A DNA stretch of 33,020 nt from Phycisphaerae bacterium. Its GTDB lineage: Bacteria > Planctomycetota > Phycisphaerae > Sedimentisphaerales > Anaerohalosphaeraceae. The DNA lies in the NCBI GenBank assembly GCA_012517095.1, contig JAAYVQ010000477.1:1-33020 (forward strand), given 5' to 3'. A program made the translations under genes and the position numbers. Positions 7,821 through 15,247 of this stretch are shown here, piece by piece (the stretch's first letter is position 1; each line of letters opens with the position of its first letter). The notes beneath the pieces were generated by a model. That model saw only the letters and a list, made by a program, of their open reading frames with translations, searched no databases and was not told the origin of the DNA.

Positions 7821-7848
7821 ATTATATCGTCGTGGATGCCAAACACAA
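7821..7848 (-). promoter_or_regulatory. Candidate promoter of the GH10-like gene with overlapping palindrome
   Basis: On the minus strand a perfect -10 TATAAT (7821-7826) lies 16 bases from a weak -35 TTGTGT (7843-7848). The -10 sits inside a perfect 13-base palindrome CGATAT-T-ATATCG (7817-7829). The 10-mer TTATCGAGTC occurs twice on the plus strand (7780-7789 and 7808-7817), one copy near the ribosome-binding site. The -35 is poor, so the promoter is tentative. Confidence 0.4.
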
Positions 7849-7892
7849 CGAAAATTCCCCGGAGAGGATTTCCATTCGGAGCGAATCACTGA

Positions 7893-8189
7893 TCAGCGGA
7901 AAGCGAACTGAAGGTAGCATACATAGATAATATATTGCATGCCGACATACCCGAATGCGATGGCGATGCCCAGACCCGCCAGCTTGGCCAATCGAATCGG
8001 ATCCAATCGTTGCAGGAATCCTGAAGACGGAATCATTCCATTGCTGGTCACAACGGCGGGGACTTCCTGAGTACGATGTGACTCTGCCAGAACTTCGATT
8101 GCGTCGCTCAGAATTCGATGTCTGGTGTCCGCGTCCGTGGCGAGACGAAATCGTTTAACAAGTCGTTCTACATTCACTGCAAACCTCAT
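7893..8189 (-). CDS. Small single-pass membrane protein overlapping the ECF sigma gene
   Basis: I do not recognise a family. The 98-residue product has a basic helical N-terminus (MRFAVNVERLVKRFRL, then about 45 mostly polar residues), a linker, and one hydrophobic segment close to the C-terminus (KLAGLGIAIAFGYVGMQYII, about 70-90). The start is taken as ATG 8189 (AGG/GAGG just upstream); a TTG at 8201 in the same frame is less likely. The coding region overlaps the 3' end of the sigma factor gene by 35 nt in a different frame, which implies co-expression. Its placement directly after an ECF sigma factor is where an anti-sigma factor is often found, and the cytoplasmic-helix-plus-one-TM layout would fit, but no zinc HxxxCxxC motif is present. 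The role is inference only. Confidence 0.68.
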   Translation of the reverse strand: MRFAVNVERLVKRFRLATDADTRHRILSDAIEVLAESHRTQEVPAVVTSNGMIPSSGFLQRLDPIRLAKLAGLGIAIAFGYVGMQYIIYVCYLQFAFR

Positions 8190-8727
8190 GTCCTGCCTCA
8201 ATTTTGAACCGGTTTCGCAACCTCTGAATCCCGTATCGATAACGCCCCTGGACCGTATTGATGGACACCCCTTGCTGGACTCCGATTTCGCGAAAAGTCA
8301 TGCCTCCCAAAAGGTGCAAAAGAACAACTTCCCGCTGTTCGACCGGCAATTGATCCAATGCATCGTTGATTAAAGATGAACTTTCATCGGCGATTGCCGT
8401 CTGGTCCGGAGTTCGGCACGCAGACCGAAATGAATCCATCTCCAGAGAATGTTTCGGATGCCGATTCGACGATCGGAGCCAGTCTTTCGCCCGATTGGCC
8501 ACACAACAAGCCAAAAATGCCTTCAGCGATCCGGTCAGGCGAAACCCCTGAATCCCTTCGACGAAATCCAAAAACACATCGTGTAAAAGATCTTCCGCAA
8601 CGGCGTAGTTGTGGACCAATTTATAGGCCAACGAGATCAGAGCTCCCGCATATTTGTCGTAAATACGGACCAAGGCCCCGCTATCACCGTGCTTGACGCG
8701 AAAAATCAACAGCCGATCTTCGATCAT
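8155..8727 (-). CDS. ECF-type RNA polymerase sigma factor
   Basis: The 190-residue protein has sigma region 2 at about 15-85 (IYDKYAGALISLAYKLV, then EDLLHDVFLDFVE and a tryptophan-bearing DWLRS) and region 4 at about 125-178 (LDQLPVEQREVVLLHLLGGM, then TFREIGVQQGVSINTVQGRYRYGIQRLR), with the helix-turn-helix in the latter. Regions 1.1 and 3 are absent, so it belongs to the extracytoplasmic-function group. It would direct RNA polymerase to a small set of promoters. A GAGGG box precedes the ATG. The next gene overlaps its 3' end and may regulate it. No ECF-type -35 GGAAC autoregulatory promoter was found upstream. The C-terminus carries two Cys close together (CSECRTTC), unusual but of unknown meaning. 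Confidence 0.92.
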   Translation of the reverse strand: MIEDRLLIFRVKHGDSGALVRIYDKYAGALISLAYKLVHNYAVAEDLLHDVFLDFVEGIQGFRLTGSLKAFLACCVANRAKDWLRSSNRHPKHSLEMDSFRSACRTPDQTAIADESSSLINDALDQLPVEQREVVLLHLLGGMTFREIGVQQGVSINTVQGRYRYGIQRLRNRFKIEAGHEVCSECRTTC

Positions 8728-8964
8728 TGATCCCTCAATCGACCTAATATTGAATTGTCTATAACATAACGACCCGAACCCGAATTTTAGTATAACATTC
8801 TGGAAGCTGAATACATACGAAAATCCGGGTTCTTTTGAATTATACTCCCAATCAGGACCCTCTGTTCGTGCCGATCCGCTTTCGGCACAGGTTGATTCTT
8901 GACAGCGAACCGATGTTTGGGATAATACTTTCGGTTATTTGCGTGTCACCCATGGGAAAAGAAC
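8728..8964. other. Divergent intergenic region between sigma factor and amidohydrolase
   Basis: These 237 bases separate the two divergently read genes. The sequence is A/T-rich with several TATA-like hexamers (for example TATACT at 8842-8847 on plus), but no -35 at proper spacing was convincing on either strand. No gene was seen. Confidence 0.4.
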
Positions 8965-9750
8965 ATGATTGTGGATTGCCATACGCATATTGGTTTTGCC
9001 TCCAGCGATGAATCCGTCGCTGGATTTGTGAACTCCTGTCAGGGCGTCGATACGACATTGGTATTGGCGACCCCTGAAAATAACGCCAAAAATGCGAATA
9101 AAGACCTTCGAAATTTCCTTGATAGTCGGCCGAATTTGATCGGTTTCGGGCTGGTTCATCCCCTCGCGGACAACATCGGTTCCCGTTCGCTGGGGGGCCT
9201 GCGGGAAATGGGGTTTCAGGGGCTTGTGGTTTATTGCTCCAGCGGTGCATTTCATCCGACACATACCCGCGCGATGCGGTTGTACGAGGGGGCTGTGGAA
9301 TTGAATCTTCCGATATTCTTCCACAATTGCACGCCCATGGCTCCCGGTGACATTCTCGAATTTGCCCAGCCCATGCTGTTGGATGAGGTTGCCCGATCGT
9401 TTCCGGATCTGAAAATGATCGTCGGGAACATGGGACTTCCGTTTTTATCTCAAACGCTGTGTATGCTTTCCAAACATCCGAATGTGTTCGCGGATCTGTC
9501 AATCGTGCCAAGCCGGACCTGGGAAGTGTATAACTTGATTGTTCAATCTTTCGAATGGGGGGTGATGGACAAGTTGTTATTCGGCAGCGGATACCCGACG
9601 GCCATGCCCGGCAACTGCATCGAGACTCTGTTGGGATTTAACCGAATGATGTCGGGAACCAATCTCCCCATCGTTCCGCGGGAAAAAATCCGGGCGATCA
9701 TTGAACGCAACACCCTGGCTCTCTTGGGCCTGAATTCTCCCTCGGCTTAA
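8965..9750 (+). CDS. Amidohydrolase (amidohydrolase_2-like) family protein with altered metal site
   Basis: The 261-residue TIM-barrel protein starts MIVDCHTHIG, giving the HxH metal motif (H6, H8), and keeps the strand-5 His (H120 in IFFHNC). This layout matches the ACMSD/amidohydrolase_2 family of metal-dependent hydrolases and decarboxylases. The strand-6 His expected in an IAHLG-like motif appears as N155 (MIVGNMG), and the strand-8 Asp expected in GSDYP appears as G209 (LLFGSGYPT). If the alignment is right, the binuclear/mononuclear centre is incomplete. The protein may use other ligands, or bind rather than turn over a substrate. It is cytoplasmic by sequence. It stands alone on the plus strand; the hairpin after it terminates mainly the opposite gene. 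No substrate can be named. Confidence 0.82.
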   Translation: MIVDCHTHIGFASSDESVAGFVNSCQGVDTTLVLATPENNAKNANKDLRNFLDSRPNLIGFGLVHPLADNIGSRSLGGLREMGFQGLVVYCSSGAFHPTHTRAMRLYEGAVELNLPIFFHNCTPMAPGDILEFAQPMLLDEVARSFPDLKMIVGNMGLPFLSQTLCMLSKHPNVFADLSIVPSRTWEVYNLIVQSFEWGVMDKLLFGSGYPTAMPGNCIETLLGFNRMMSGTNLPIVPREKIRAIIERNTLALLGLNSPSA

Positions 9751-9765
9751 ACAAGCCAATTCCAT

Positions 9766-9794
9766 AAAAAGAACAGGCCTCCAACGGAGGCCTG
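9766..9794 (-). terminator. Terminator of the Rrf2-MazG transcript
   Basis: A perfect 9-bp stem (9774-9782 with 9786-9794, loop of three) is followed on the minus strand by TTCTTTTTA. It lies just beyond the MazG-like stop. In the plus direction it has no T-run, but the convergent amidohydrolase gene could use it weakly. Confidence 0.85.
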
Positions 9795-9810
9795 GATACT
9801 CGATTCAATG

Positions 9811-10074
9811 TTACTTGAATCCATCCGGGATGTTTTCGGTGTATTTACAGAGCGCATCCTCGAGGTCCACTTGATTTATATTGGCCAGGGTGCACAACCA
9901 TGCAAAGACATCCGCGAACTCTTCTTTTTTGTTCGCGATATCTTCTCCCGCCAATGCGGTCGCCAACTCGCCCACTTCCTCGATAAACCAAAGAAAAGTG
10001 GCCGCCGATCCTCGTTGGCGATCCCGCCGGCCATAGCGGGCCTCGATGCGTTGCTGAAACTCTCGTATTTCCAT
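9811..10074 (-). CDS. MazG-like nucleotide pyrophosphohydrolase
   Basis: The 87-residue protein is a single MazG-type all-alpha domain. These enzymes hydrolyse (d)NTPs to monophosphates and pyrophosphate and help clear abnormal or excess nucleotides. The metal-binding pattern EExxE (E32, E33, E36 in IEEVGEL) and ExxD (E52, D55 in EFADV) is intact. Length fits the short single-domain class, as in phage-type and iMazG proteins, not the two-domain E. coli MazG. It starts 24 bases after the Rrf2 regulator's stop on the same strand, so the two form a probable operon, which suggests the nucleotide-cleaning activity is under that regulator or simply co-expressed. Substrate preference cannot be read from sequence. 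Confidence 0.9.
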   Translation of the reverse strand: MEIREFQQRIEARYGRRDRQRGSAATFLWFIEEVGELATALAGEDIANKKEEFADVFAWLCTLANINQVDLEDALCKYTENIPDGFK

Positions 10075-10098
10075 TCCCAGAGTCAGAAAATCGGCGAA

Positions 10099-10494
10099 TT
10101 AATCAAGCAACTTGCTGAGACGGGCTTTGTCATAAATCGCGCGAATTTCTTTGGTTGCCTTGTTGCAGACATCTTCCATTTTAAGGGCAAAGGATTGCTT
10201 GCCGGTTTGCTCTGCCAGGTGAAGATGCCCCATGAGCGGGCCATCGACCGCTTCGATGATTTCCAGCATGGTCACGTTTTCCGCAGGACGGGCCAGGAAG
10301 AATCCGCCCCGAGGTCCTCGCTTACTGCGAAGAACATTCGCCCGGACGAGCTGTTGAAGAATCTTCAGCAGGTACTCAAGGGGAATGTTGTACTCTTTCG
10401 AAATTCTGGCCGCGAGAACCGCGCCTTCCTTGTAATTCTGGGCAATAAAGCCCACGGCAATCAAGGCATAACCGGTTGATCTACTGATCTTCAT
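10099..10494 (-). CDS. Rrf2 family transcriptional regulator
   Basis: The 131-residue protein starts MKISRSTGYALIAV and has the Rrf2 winged helix-turn-helix in residues 1-70 (IPLEYLLKILQQLVRANVLRSKRG, then GGFFLARP). Rrf2 proteins such as IscR and NsrR often hold an iron-sulphur cluster through three clustered Cys residues near position 90-110. Here only C110 is present (EDVCNKA), so a classical three-Cys cluster is unlikely; a cysteine-redox or ligand mechanism as in CymR/Rrf2-like proteins would fit better. GGAGG precedes the ATG at good spacing. It is the first gene of a two-gene unit with MazG. An inverted repeat in the leuS intergenic region is a possible operator. Confidence 0.92.
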   Translation of the reverse strand: MKISRSTGYALIAVGFIAQNYKEGAVLAARISKEYNIPLEYLLKILQQLVRANVLRSKRGPRGGFFLARPAENVTMLEIIEAVDGPLMGHLHLAEQTGKQSFALKMEDVCNKATKEIRAIYDKARLSKLLD

Positions 10495-10622
10495 GTTTGT
10501 ACCTCCACTTCATTAAATGTCCTGAATTCCACTCTCTTACGACACAATCCTTGATCAATCCATTTCTTCTCGCGTCTTCCCCAATCTTGGATGTACTAAT
10601 AACTCTAAATCCGTTAAGTATA

Positions 10623-10651
10623 ATTATCAAGGGAAAATTTCCGACTTGCAA
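10623..10651 (-). promoter_or_regulatory. Candidate sigma70 promoter of rrf2-mazG
   Basis: On the minus strand the -35 TTGCAA (10646-10651) and -10 GATAAT (10623-10628) are separated by 17 bases. Both hexamers are close to consensus. The leader to the Rrf2 start would be about 120 bases, long enough for further control but without an obvious structure. Confidence 0.6.
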
Positions 10652-10697
10652 GAGAAAATTATGACAAAATCAGTATTTTTCCTGCCAAGCAAAAGGA

Positions 10698-10729
10698 ATA
10701 TCCTAATCTCCTACTATATGATAGGATAT
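10698..10729. repeat. Inverted repeat between rrf2 and leuS, candidate operator
   Basis: ATATCCTA at 10698-10705 and its exact reverse complement TAGGATAT at 10722-10729 flank 16 bases. It lies between the two opposed promoters, 28 bases upstream of the leuS -35. A dimeric regulator such as the Rrf2 protein could bind here, but nothing shows this directly. Confidence 0.45.
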
Positions 10730-10757
10730 ATCATTCATTTGATGCGATAAAGGGATG

Positions 10758-10785
10758 TTGCAGGGGCTGAGAATCTCTGTATAAT
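10758..10785 (+). promoter_or_regulatory. Sigma70 promoter of leuS
   Basis: A -35 TTGCAG (10758-10763) and a perfect -10 TATAAT (10780-10785) are 16 bases apart. Transcription would begin about 65-70 bases before the leuS ATG. Confidence 0.8.
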
Positions 10786-10860
10786 GCGTTTCACCAGCTC
10801 TTTTGATTCCGAACGGAATCGGCGGATTGAAATCATACAGTTGTTGGAAACGGAAAAAGA

Positions 10861-13494
10861 ATGGAAAAAGGCGGGTACCCGTTCACCGAGATCGAGGCCC
10901 AGTGGCAAAAGTATTGGGAAACCCACAAGACCTTCAGTGCCACTGACGGCACGAGACCGAAGGGACAATTGACAGGCGGGAAACCCAAATTTTATGTCCT
11001 GGATATGTTTCCCTATCCATCCGGACAAGGCCTGCATGTTGGTCACCCGGAAGGATACACCGCCAGCGATATCATCGCTCGATACAAACGAATGAAGGGA
11101 TTCAACGTATTGCACCCGTTTGGATGGGATGCTTTCGGCCTTCCGGCCGAACAGTATGCGATCCAGACCGGAACCCACCCTGCCGTCACGACGCAAAAAA
11201 ATATCGACAATATGCGGCGGCAGGTTAAATCCCTCGGATTCAGCTATGACTGGGATCGTCAGGTTGACACGACTGATTTGGGTTATTACAAGTGGACTCA
11301 ATGGATTTTTCTGAAATTGTATAATTCTTGGTTTGACGAAGATCGGCAGAAGGCCCGACCGATTGAGGAATTGCCGATTCCGGCGGAACTTTCAGATGCC
11401 CAACGGGAACAGTATATCAACGACCAACGGTTGGCGTACGAGGCCTTTGCTCCGGTGAACTGGTGTCCGGAACTGGGGACTGTTCTGGCCAACGAGGAAG
11501 TTGTCGGCGGGGTCAGCGAGCGGGGAGGTTTTCCCGTCATCCGGAAACCCATGCGTCAATGGATGCTCCGGATCACTCGGTATGCCGAGCGGCTCATGAA
11601 AGGCCTTGATTTGGTCGATTGGCCCGAATCCATTCGAAAATTGCAGACCGATTGGATCGGCCGAAGTGTCGGGGCTTCAGTGGATTTTCAGGTCGATGGG
11701 CATGAGGCCGTGATTCGGGTTTTTACGACACGGCCGGACACCCTTTTCGGAGCCACCTACATGGTGTTGGCGCCGGAACATCCTCTGGTGGATGCGATTA
11801 CGACGGATGTCTATCGACCAGATGTAAATCAATATCGCCAACAAGCCGCTCGAAAGAGCGACCTGGACAGGACCGATCTGGCCAAAGATAAAACCGGCCA
11901 ATTCACCGGGGCTTATGCCATCAATCCGGTGAATGACGGCCTGATTCCCATCTGGATCAGCGATTATGTTCTGATCAGTTATGGAACCGGCGCGATCATG
12001 GCGGTCCCGGCCCATGATGAACGGGACTGGGAGTTCGCGAAAAAATTTGAGCTTCCGATTATTCCGGTGGTACAACCGACCCCGGAGGCGGCTTTGCAGA
12101 CGGATCTGGCCGCGAAGCTTCGGACCGAAGGGGTCAAGGATGTCGTCGCGGCGGTACTCTCCGCCGTCAAGCGATGCGAAATCTGTTTTGTCGGTGATGG
12201 TGTCGCCATCAATAGCGGTTCGTTTAACGATTTGCCCACGGCGGAGTTTAAAATCCGGATTACCGACTGGCTTTCCAGTCGCAATCTGGGGAAGCAAGCG
12301 GTCTGTTATAAATTGCGGGATTGGCTGTTCAGCCGTCAACGGTATTGGGGCGAACCGTTCCCGATCATTCATACGGATGACGGCCGGACGGTGGCCCTCT
12401 CCGAGCAGGATCTCCCTCTTGGATTGCCCGAAGTGGCTGACTACAAGCCCACGGGAACAGGCGAACCCCCCTTGGCCAAAGCGACCGATTGGGTGAATGT
12501 CACATTGCCCGATGGCCGCACGGGAAAACGCGAAACCAACACCATGCCGCAATGGGCGGGGAGTTGCTGGTATTACCTGCGATATCTGGACCCGCACAAC
12601 GAACGGGAACCCTTCGCGGCGGATAAAGAACGATATTGGATGCCGGTGGATCTGTATATCGGAGGCGCCGAACATGCCGTCCTGCATTTGCTTTATTCGC
12701 GATTCTGGCATCATTTGTTGTACGATCTGGGATATGTCAGCACTCCGGAACCCTTCAAGAAGTTGATTAACCAGGGGATGATCCTCGGCGAAGACAACCA
12801 GAAAATGAGTAAATCGCGAGGAAATGTCATCAATCCAGATAAGGTGATTGAGGAGTATGGGGCCGATTCGATGCGATTGTACGAGATGTTTATGGGCCCT
12901 TTGGAGGCGACCAAGCCCTGGAGCATGCAGGGTGTCGAGGGAGTTCACCGCTTTTTGAATCGACTGTGGCGAACGGTCATCGACGAGAATACCGGCAAGA
13001 TCAGCGAGAATGTTCAAGAGAGCGAACAAGACGAAGAGACTCAGCGGTTGCTTCATCAGACCATTCAAAAGGTCGGTGAGGACATCGAATCGTTTGGTTT
13101 CAATACGGCGATCAGTCAAATGATGATCTTTGTCAACCACCTGTCGAAACTCAAGATCCGGCCCAAAGACGCGATAGAATCGCTGGTGTTGATCCTGTCT
13201 CCGTTCGCCCCGCATATTTGCGAAGAATTGTGGAGACGATTGGGCCATCCCAATACACTGGCCTACGAAACCTGGCCAGCCCACGATCCGTCGCGAACCC
13301 GGGCGCAGAGAGTCGAATTGGCCGTCCAAGTGTTGGGAAAAATCAAGGATCGGATTGTCGTGCCGGCCGACTCGGACACTGCGACGATCGAAGCGGCCGC
13401 ATTGGCCAGCGAAAAAGTCCGCGCGGCGCTGGCGGGAAAGCCGGTCAAGAAAACGATTGTGGTACAGGGACGATTGGTGAATCTGGTCATTTAG
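10861..13494 (+). CDS. leuS: Leucyl-tRNA synthetase
   Basis: The 877-residue class I enzyme charges tRNA-Leu with leucine in the cytoplasm. The HIGH-type motif is HVGH (59-62, within [16 protein letters not shown]) and the KMSKS loop is at 648-652 ([14 protein letters not shown]). The CP1 editing domain is visible between them, with [14 protein letters not shown] and [19 protein letters not shown], the threonine-rich and conserved Asp-bearing segments that clear mischarged isoleucine or norvaline. The C-terminal anticodon-binding and small appended domains are present, ending [15 protein letters not shown], so the length is normal for bacterial LeuRS. The start [16 protein letters not shown] matches the family. 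It leads a likely long transcript with CYTH, dagK-like, kdsA and radical SAM genes. Confidence 0.98.
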   Translation: MEKGGYPFTEIEAQWQKYWETHKTFSATDGTRPKGQLTGGKPKFYVLDMFPYPSGQGLHVGHPEGYTASDIIARYKRMKGFNVLHPFGWDAFGLPAEQYAIQTGTHPAVTTQKNIDNMRRQVKSLGFSYDWDRQVDTTDLGYYKWTQWIFLKLYNSWFDEDRQKARPIEELPIPAELSDAQREQYINDQRLAYEAFAPVNWCPELGTVLANEEVVGGVSERGGFPVIRKPMRQWMLRITRYAERLMKGLDLVDWPESIRKLQTDWIGRSVGASVDFQVDGHEAVIRVFTTRPDTLFGATYMVLAPEHPLVDAITTDVYRPDVNQYRQQAARKSDLDRTDLAKDKTGQFTGAYAINPVNDGLIPIWISDYVLISYGTGAIMAVPAHDERDWEFAKKFELPIIPVVQPTPEAALQTDLAAKLRTEGVKDVVAAVLSAVKRCEICFVGDGVAINSGSFNDLPTAEFKIRITDWLSSRNLGKQAVCYKLRDWLFSRQRYWGEPFPIIHTDDGRTVALSEQDLPLGLPEVADYKPTGTGEPPLAKATDWVNVTLPDGRTGKRETNTMPQWAGSCWYYLRYLDPHNEREPFAADKERYWMPVDLYIGGAEHAVLHLLYSRFWHHLLYDLGYVSTPEPFKKLINQGMILGEDNQKMSKSRGNVINPDKVIEEYGADSMRLYEMFMGPLEATKPWSMQGVEGVHRFLNRLWRTVIDENTGKISENVQESEQDEETQRLLHQTIQKVGEDIESFGFNTAISQMMIFVNHLSKLKIRPKDAIESLVLILSPFAPHICEELWRRLGHPNTLAYETWPAHDPSRTRAQRVELAVQVLGKIKDRIVVPADSDTATIEAAALASEKVRAALAGKPVKKTIVVQGRLVNLVI

Positions 13495-13573
13495 CCGATT
13501 GCGGAACGCTCGGCGGGATTCCGATTAGCGCCGGAGCCCTGAATGACCTATTCCAGAAGGGACAAGAAGATTC

Positions 13574-14242
13574 ATGAAGATCGAAATCGAAGCCAAGGTC
13601 GTGGTCGGCGACTTGAATCCGATTGCCGAGGCGGTTCGCCAGGCCGGGGCCGAGTCGCGAGGAACGATTGCGCAACACGATATCTACTACAGCGATCCGT
13701 TCGGCAAATTGCTCAAGACCGGATGCGGACTTCGAATTCGTCAGCAGAGCGGCGATATCAGTCGAACGATCCTGACATTCAAGGGGCCGGTTACCAAAGG
13801 CCCGTACAAAACCCGCCCCGAAATCGAGGTCGAAATCGGTAATCGCGAATCCATGCAACATCTGATGGAGGGACTTGGATACAAAGTTGTTATTGAGATT
13901 CGCAAACACCGTCAGAGCTGGTTTCTCGGGGATTGCGAAGTGTGTCTGGACGAAGTCGAGGGGTTGGGTAGATTCGTCGAAGTCGAAGGTCCCAATGACG
14001 AAGCGATAACCCAGACGCTTCGGCGAATCGGGTTGGGGGACTATGTTCATATCAATCGCGGTTATGCCAGCATGATGATGGAGAAAATGGGCATCCGCAA
14101 GGATACCTGGGGCAAGACCTTCGGCAAGGCCAAACCCCGTTTCCATCGCAAGCCCCGTCCGAAAGACGGACACAACAAGGGAAAACACCACCATCCCCGG
14201 CGGGACGATCGAAGGGATCACGGCCCGCGGGACCGTCATTAA
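13574..14242 (+). CDS. CYTH-domain protein (class IV adenylate cyclase/thiamine triphosphatase-like)
   Basis: The 222-residue protein is a CYTH triphosphate tunnel enzyme. The N-terminal ExExK motif is E4-x-E6-x-K8 (MKIEIEAKV), followed by TGCGLRIRQQ and the acidic EIEVEIG. These tunnel enzymes use metal ions to act on triphosphates; members make cAMP (CyaB), cleave thiamine triphosphate or inorganic tripolyphosphate, and activity cannot be told from sequence. About 170 residues cover the domain. The last ~45 residues form a very basic His/Arg/Lys-rich tail (for example KHHHPRRDDRRDHG), which is not part of the core fold and may bind nucleic acid, polyphosphate or metal. It follows leuS by 79 bases and precedes the lipid kinase by 15. 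Confidence 0.9.
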   Translation: MKIEIEAKVVVGDLNPIAEAVRQAGAESRGTIAQHDIYYSDPFGKLLKTGCGLRIRQQSGDISRTILTFKGPVTKGPYKTRPEIEVEIGNRESMQHLMEGLGYKVVIEIRKHRQSWFLGDCEVCLDEVEGLGRFVEVEGPNDEAITQTLRRIGLGDYVHINRGYASMMMEKMGIRKDTWGKTFGKAKPRFHRKPRPKDGHNKGKHHHPRRDDRRDHGPRDRH

Positions 14243-14257
14243 TCGGAGGCCTGCCGC

Positions 14258-15205
14258 GTGATTCAGCCGGGCGACGGATATATTCAATATATTGTCAATC
14301 CCAAGAGCGGTTCCAGCAGTAACAAGCTGCTCGTGGCCGAGTTCAAAGACTACCTGCTTCGGGCAGGTTACGAGGTCCGAACGCACTTTACGGAATCTCT
14401 GATTCACGCATGCGAACTGGCCACAACGGGGTGTCGGGATCGAGATTGCGCCCTGGTTGCTGCGGCGGGTGGCGACGGGACGATTCGCGAGGCGGTTCAT
14501 GGTTTGGCCGGAAGCGCGAAACCCCTGTTGATCATTCCCAGCGGCACCGAAAACCTGTTGGCCAATGAACTCGGATTCGGTCTGAAAACTGACAGTCTGA
14601 TTCGGGCCTTTGAGGGCGATTGTATCCACCCCCTGGACCTGGGCCGGATCAATGGCCGGCATTTCACTTCGATCGCGGGATTCGGATTTGACGGAACCGT
14701 CGTGCGGATCGTAACGGAAAATCGAAAAGGTCATATCAGCCACCTGGATTATTTCTGGCCGATTTGGCAAACTTTCTGGGGACATCGATTCCCGAGATTT
14801 CAGGTTTCCATCGACGGGAAGGAAGAGTTTGACGGGCACGGAATGGTTTTTGTCGGGAACATCTCGCGGTATGCCATCGGCCTGCAGATCCTTCACGATG
14901 CTCAATACGGCGACGGCCTGCTGGATGTTTGCATCTATCGTTGCCGGGGAAAGGTTCACTTGATGAAACACACCGTGATGACCCTTCTGAAGCGGCATTC
15001 CAAACGCACGGATGTTCTCTACCGGCAGTGTCGGAAGGTGTCGATAGCGTCCAATTCTCCGGTTGTCAACACGGAAATCGACGGAGATCCCGGACCCCGA
15101 TTGCCGGTGCAGATCGATGTGATTCCCCATGCCGTCAATGTTCTGGTTCCTCCGGGTGCAAAACCCGCGGGAATACGCACGCGAATGATGCGAATTCTGG
15201 ATTGA
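14258..15205 (+). CDS. Diacylglycerol kinase-like lipid kinase
   Basis: The 315-residue protein has the DAGK catalytic fold. It shows IVNPKSGSSSNK (12-23), the nucleotide motif AAAGGDGTIREAV (68-80), IIPSGTENLLANELGF (about 95-110), then IAGFGFDGTVVR and GDGLLDVCIYRC in the C-terminal beta-sandwich. Such soluble kinases (DgkB/YegS type) phosphorylate diacylglycerol or related lipids with ATP, recycling DAG at the membrane. The usual PLGTxND motif reads PSGTEN here, a mild variant. The start is a GTG with GGAGG eight bases upstream; it follows the CYTH stop by 15 bases, so co-transcription is very likely. The exact lipid cannot be named; sphingosine-kinase-like activity is possible. Confidence 0.88.
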   Translation: MIQPGDGYIQYIVNPKSGSSSNKLLVAEFKDYLLRAGYEVRTHFTESLIHACELATTGCRDRDCALVAAAGGDGTIREAVHGLAGSAKPLLIIPSGTENLLANELGFGLKTDSLIRAFEGDCIHPLDLGRINGRHFTSIAGFGFDGTVVRIVTENRKGHISHLDYFWPIWQTFWGHRFPRFQVSIDGKEEFDGHGMVFVGNISRYAIGLQILHDAQYGDGLLDVCIYRCRGKVHLMKHTVMTLLKRHSKRTDVLYRQCRKVSIASNSPVVNTEIDGDPGPRLPVQIDVIPHAVNVLVPPGAKPAGIRTRMMRILD

Positions 15206-15247
15206 TCCCAGTCGTCGTATCGCTGATTATCAGGAAGGTACAAGAAC

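Larger units (their letters stand above)
10495..10860. other. Divergent intergenic region rrf2 / leuS
   Basis: This 366-base stretch has no gene. It holds two opposed promoter candidates (listed separately), an 8+8 inverted repeat with a 16-base gap (10698-10729), and a markedly A/T-rich core (10600-10745). The plus-strand leader before leuS includes a small 6-bp hairpin (GATTCC-GAAC-GGAATC at 10806-10821). No T-box features or attenuator were seen. Confidence 0.7.

Noticed and set aside
9808-10479. A 223-codon plus-strand frame opposite MazG and Rrf2
   Set aside because: Both minus-strand genes carry intact catalytic or DNA-binding motifs; the plus reading does not.
10786-10860. T-box or attenuator in the leuS leader
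   Set aside because: The leader is only about 70 bases, with one small hairpin, no T-box sequence and no terminator.
11677-13329. A 550-codon open frame antisense to leuS
   Set aside because: It is fully inside leuS, whose motifs are intact, and its own translation shows no domain. It is a product of codon bias on the coding strand.
13487-15130. A 547-codon open frame antisense to the CYTH and lipid kinase genes
   Set aside because: It spans two clear genes on the other strand and has no recognisable motif.
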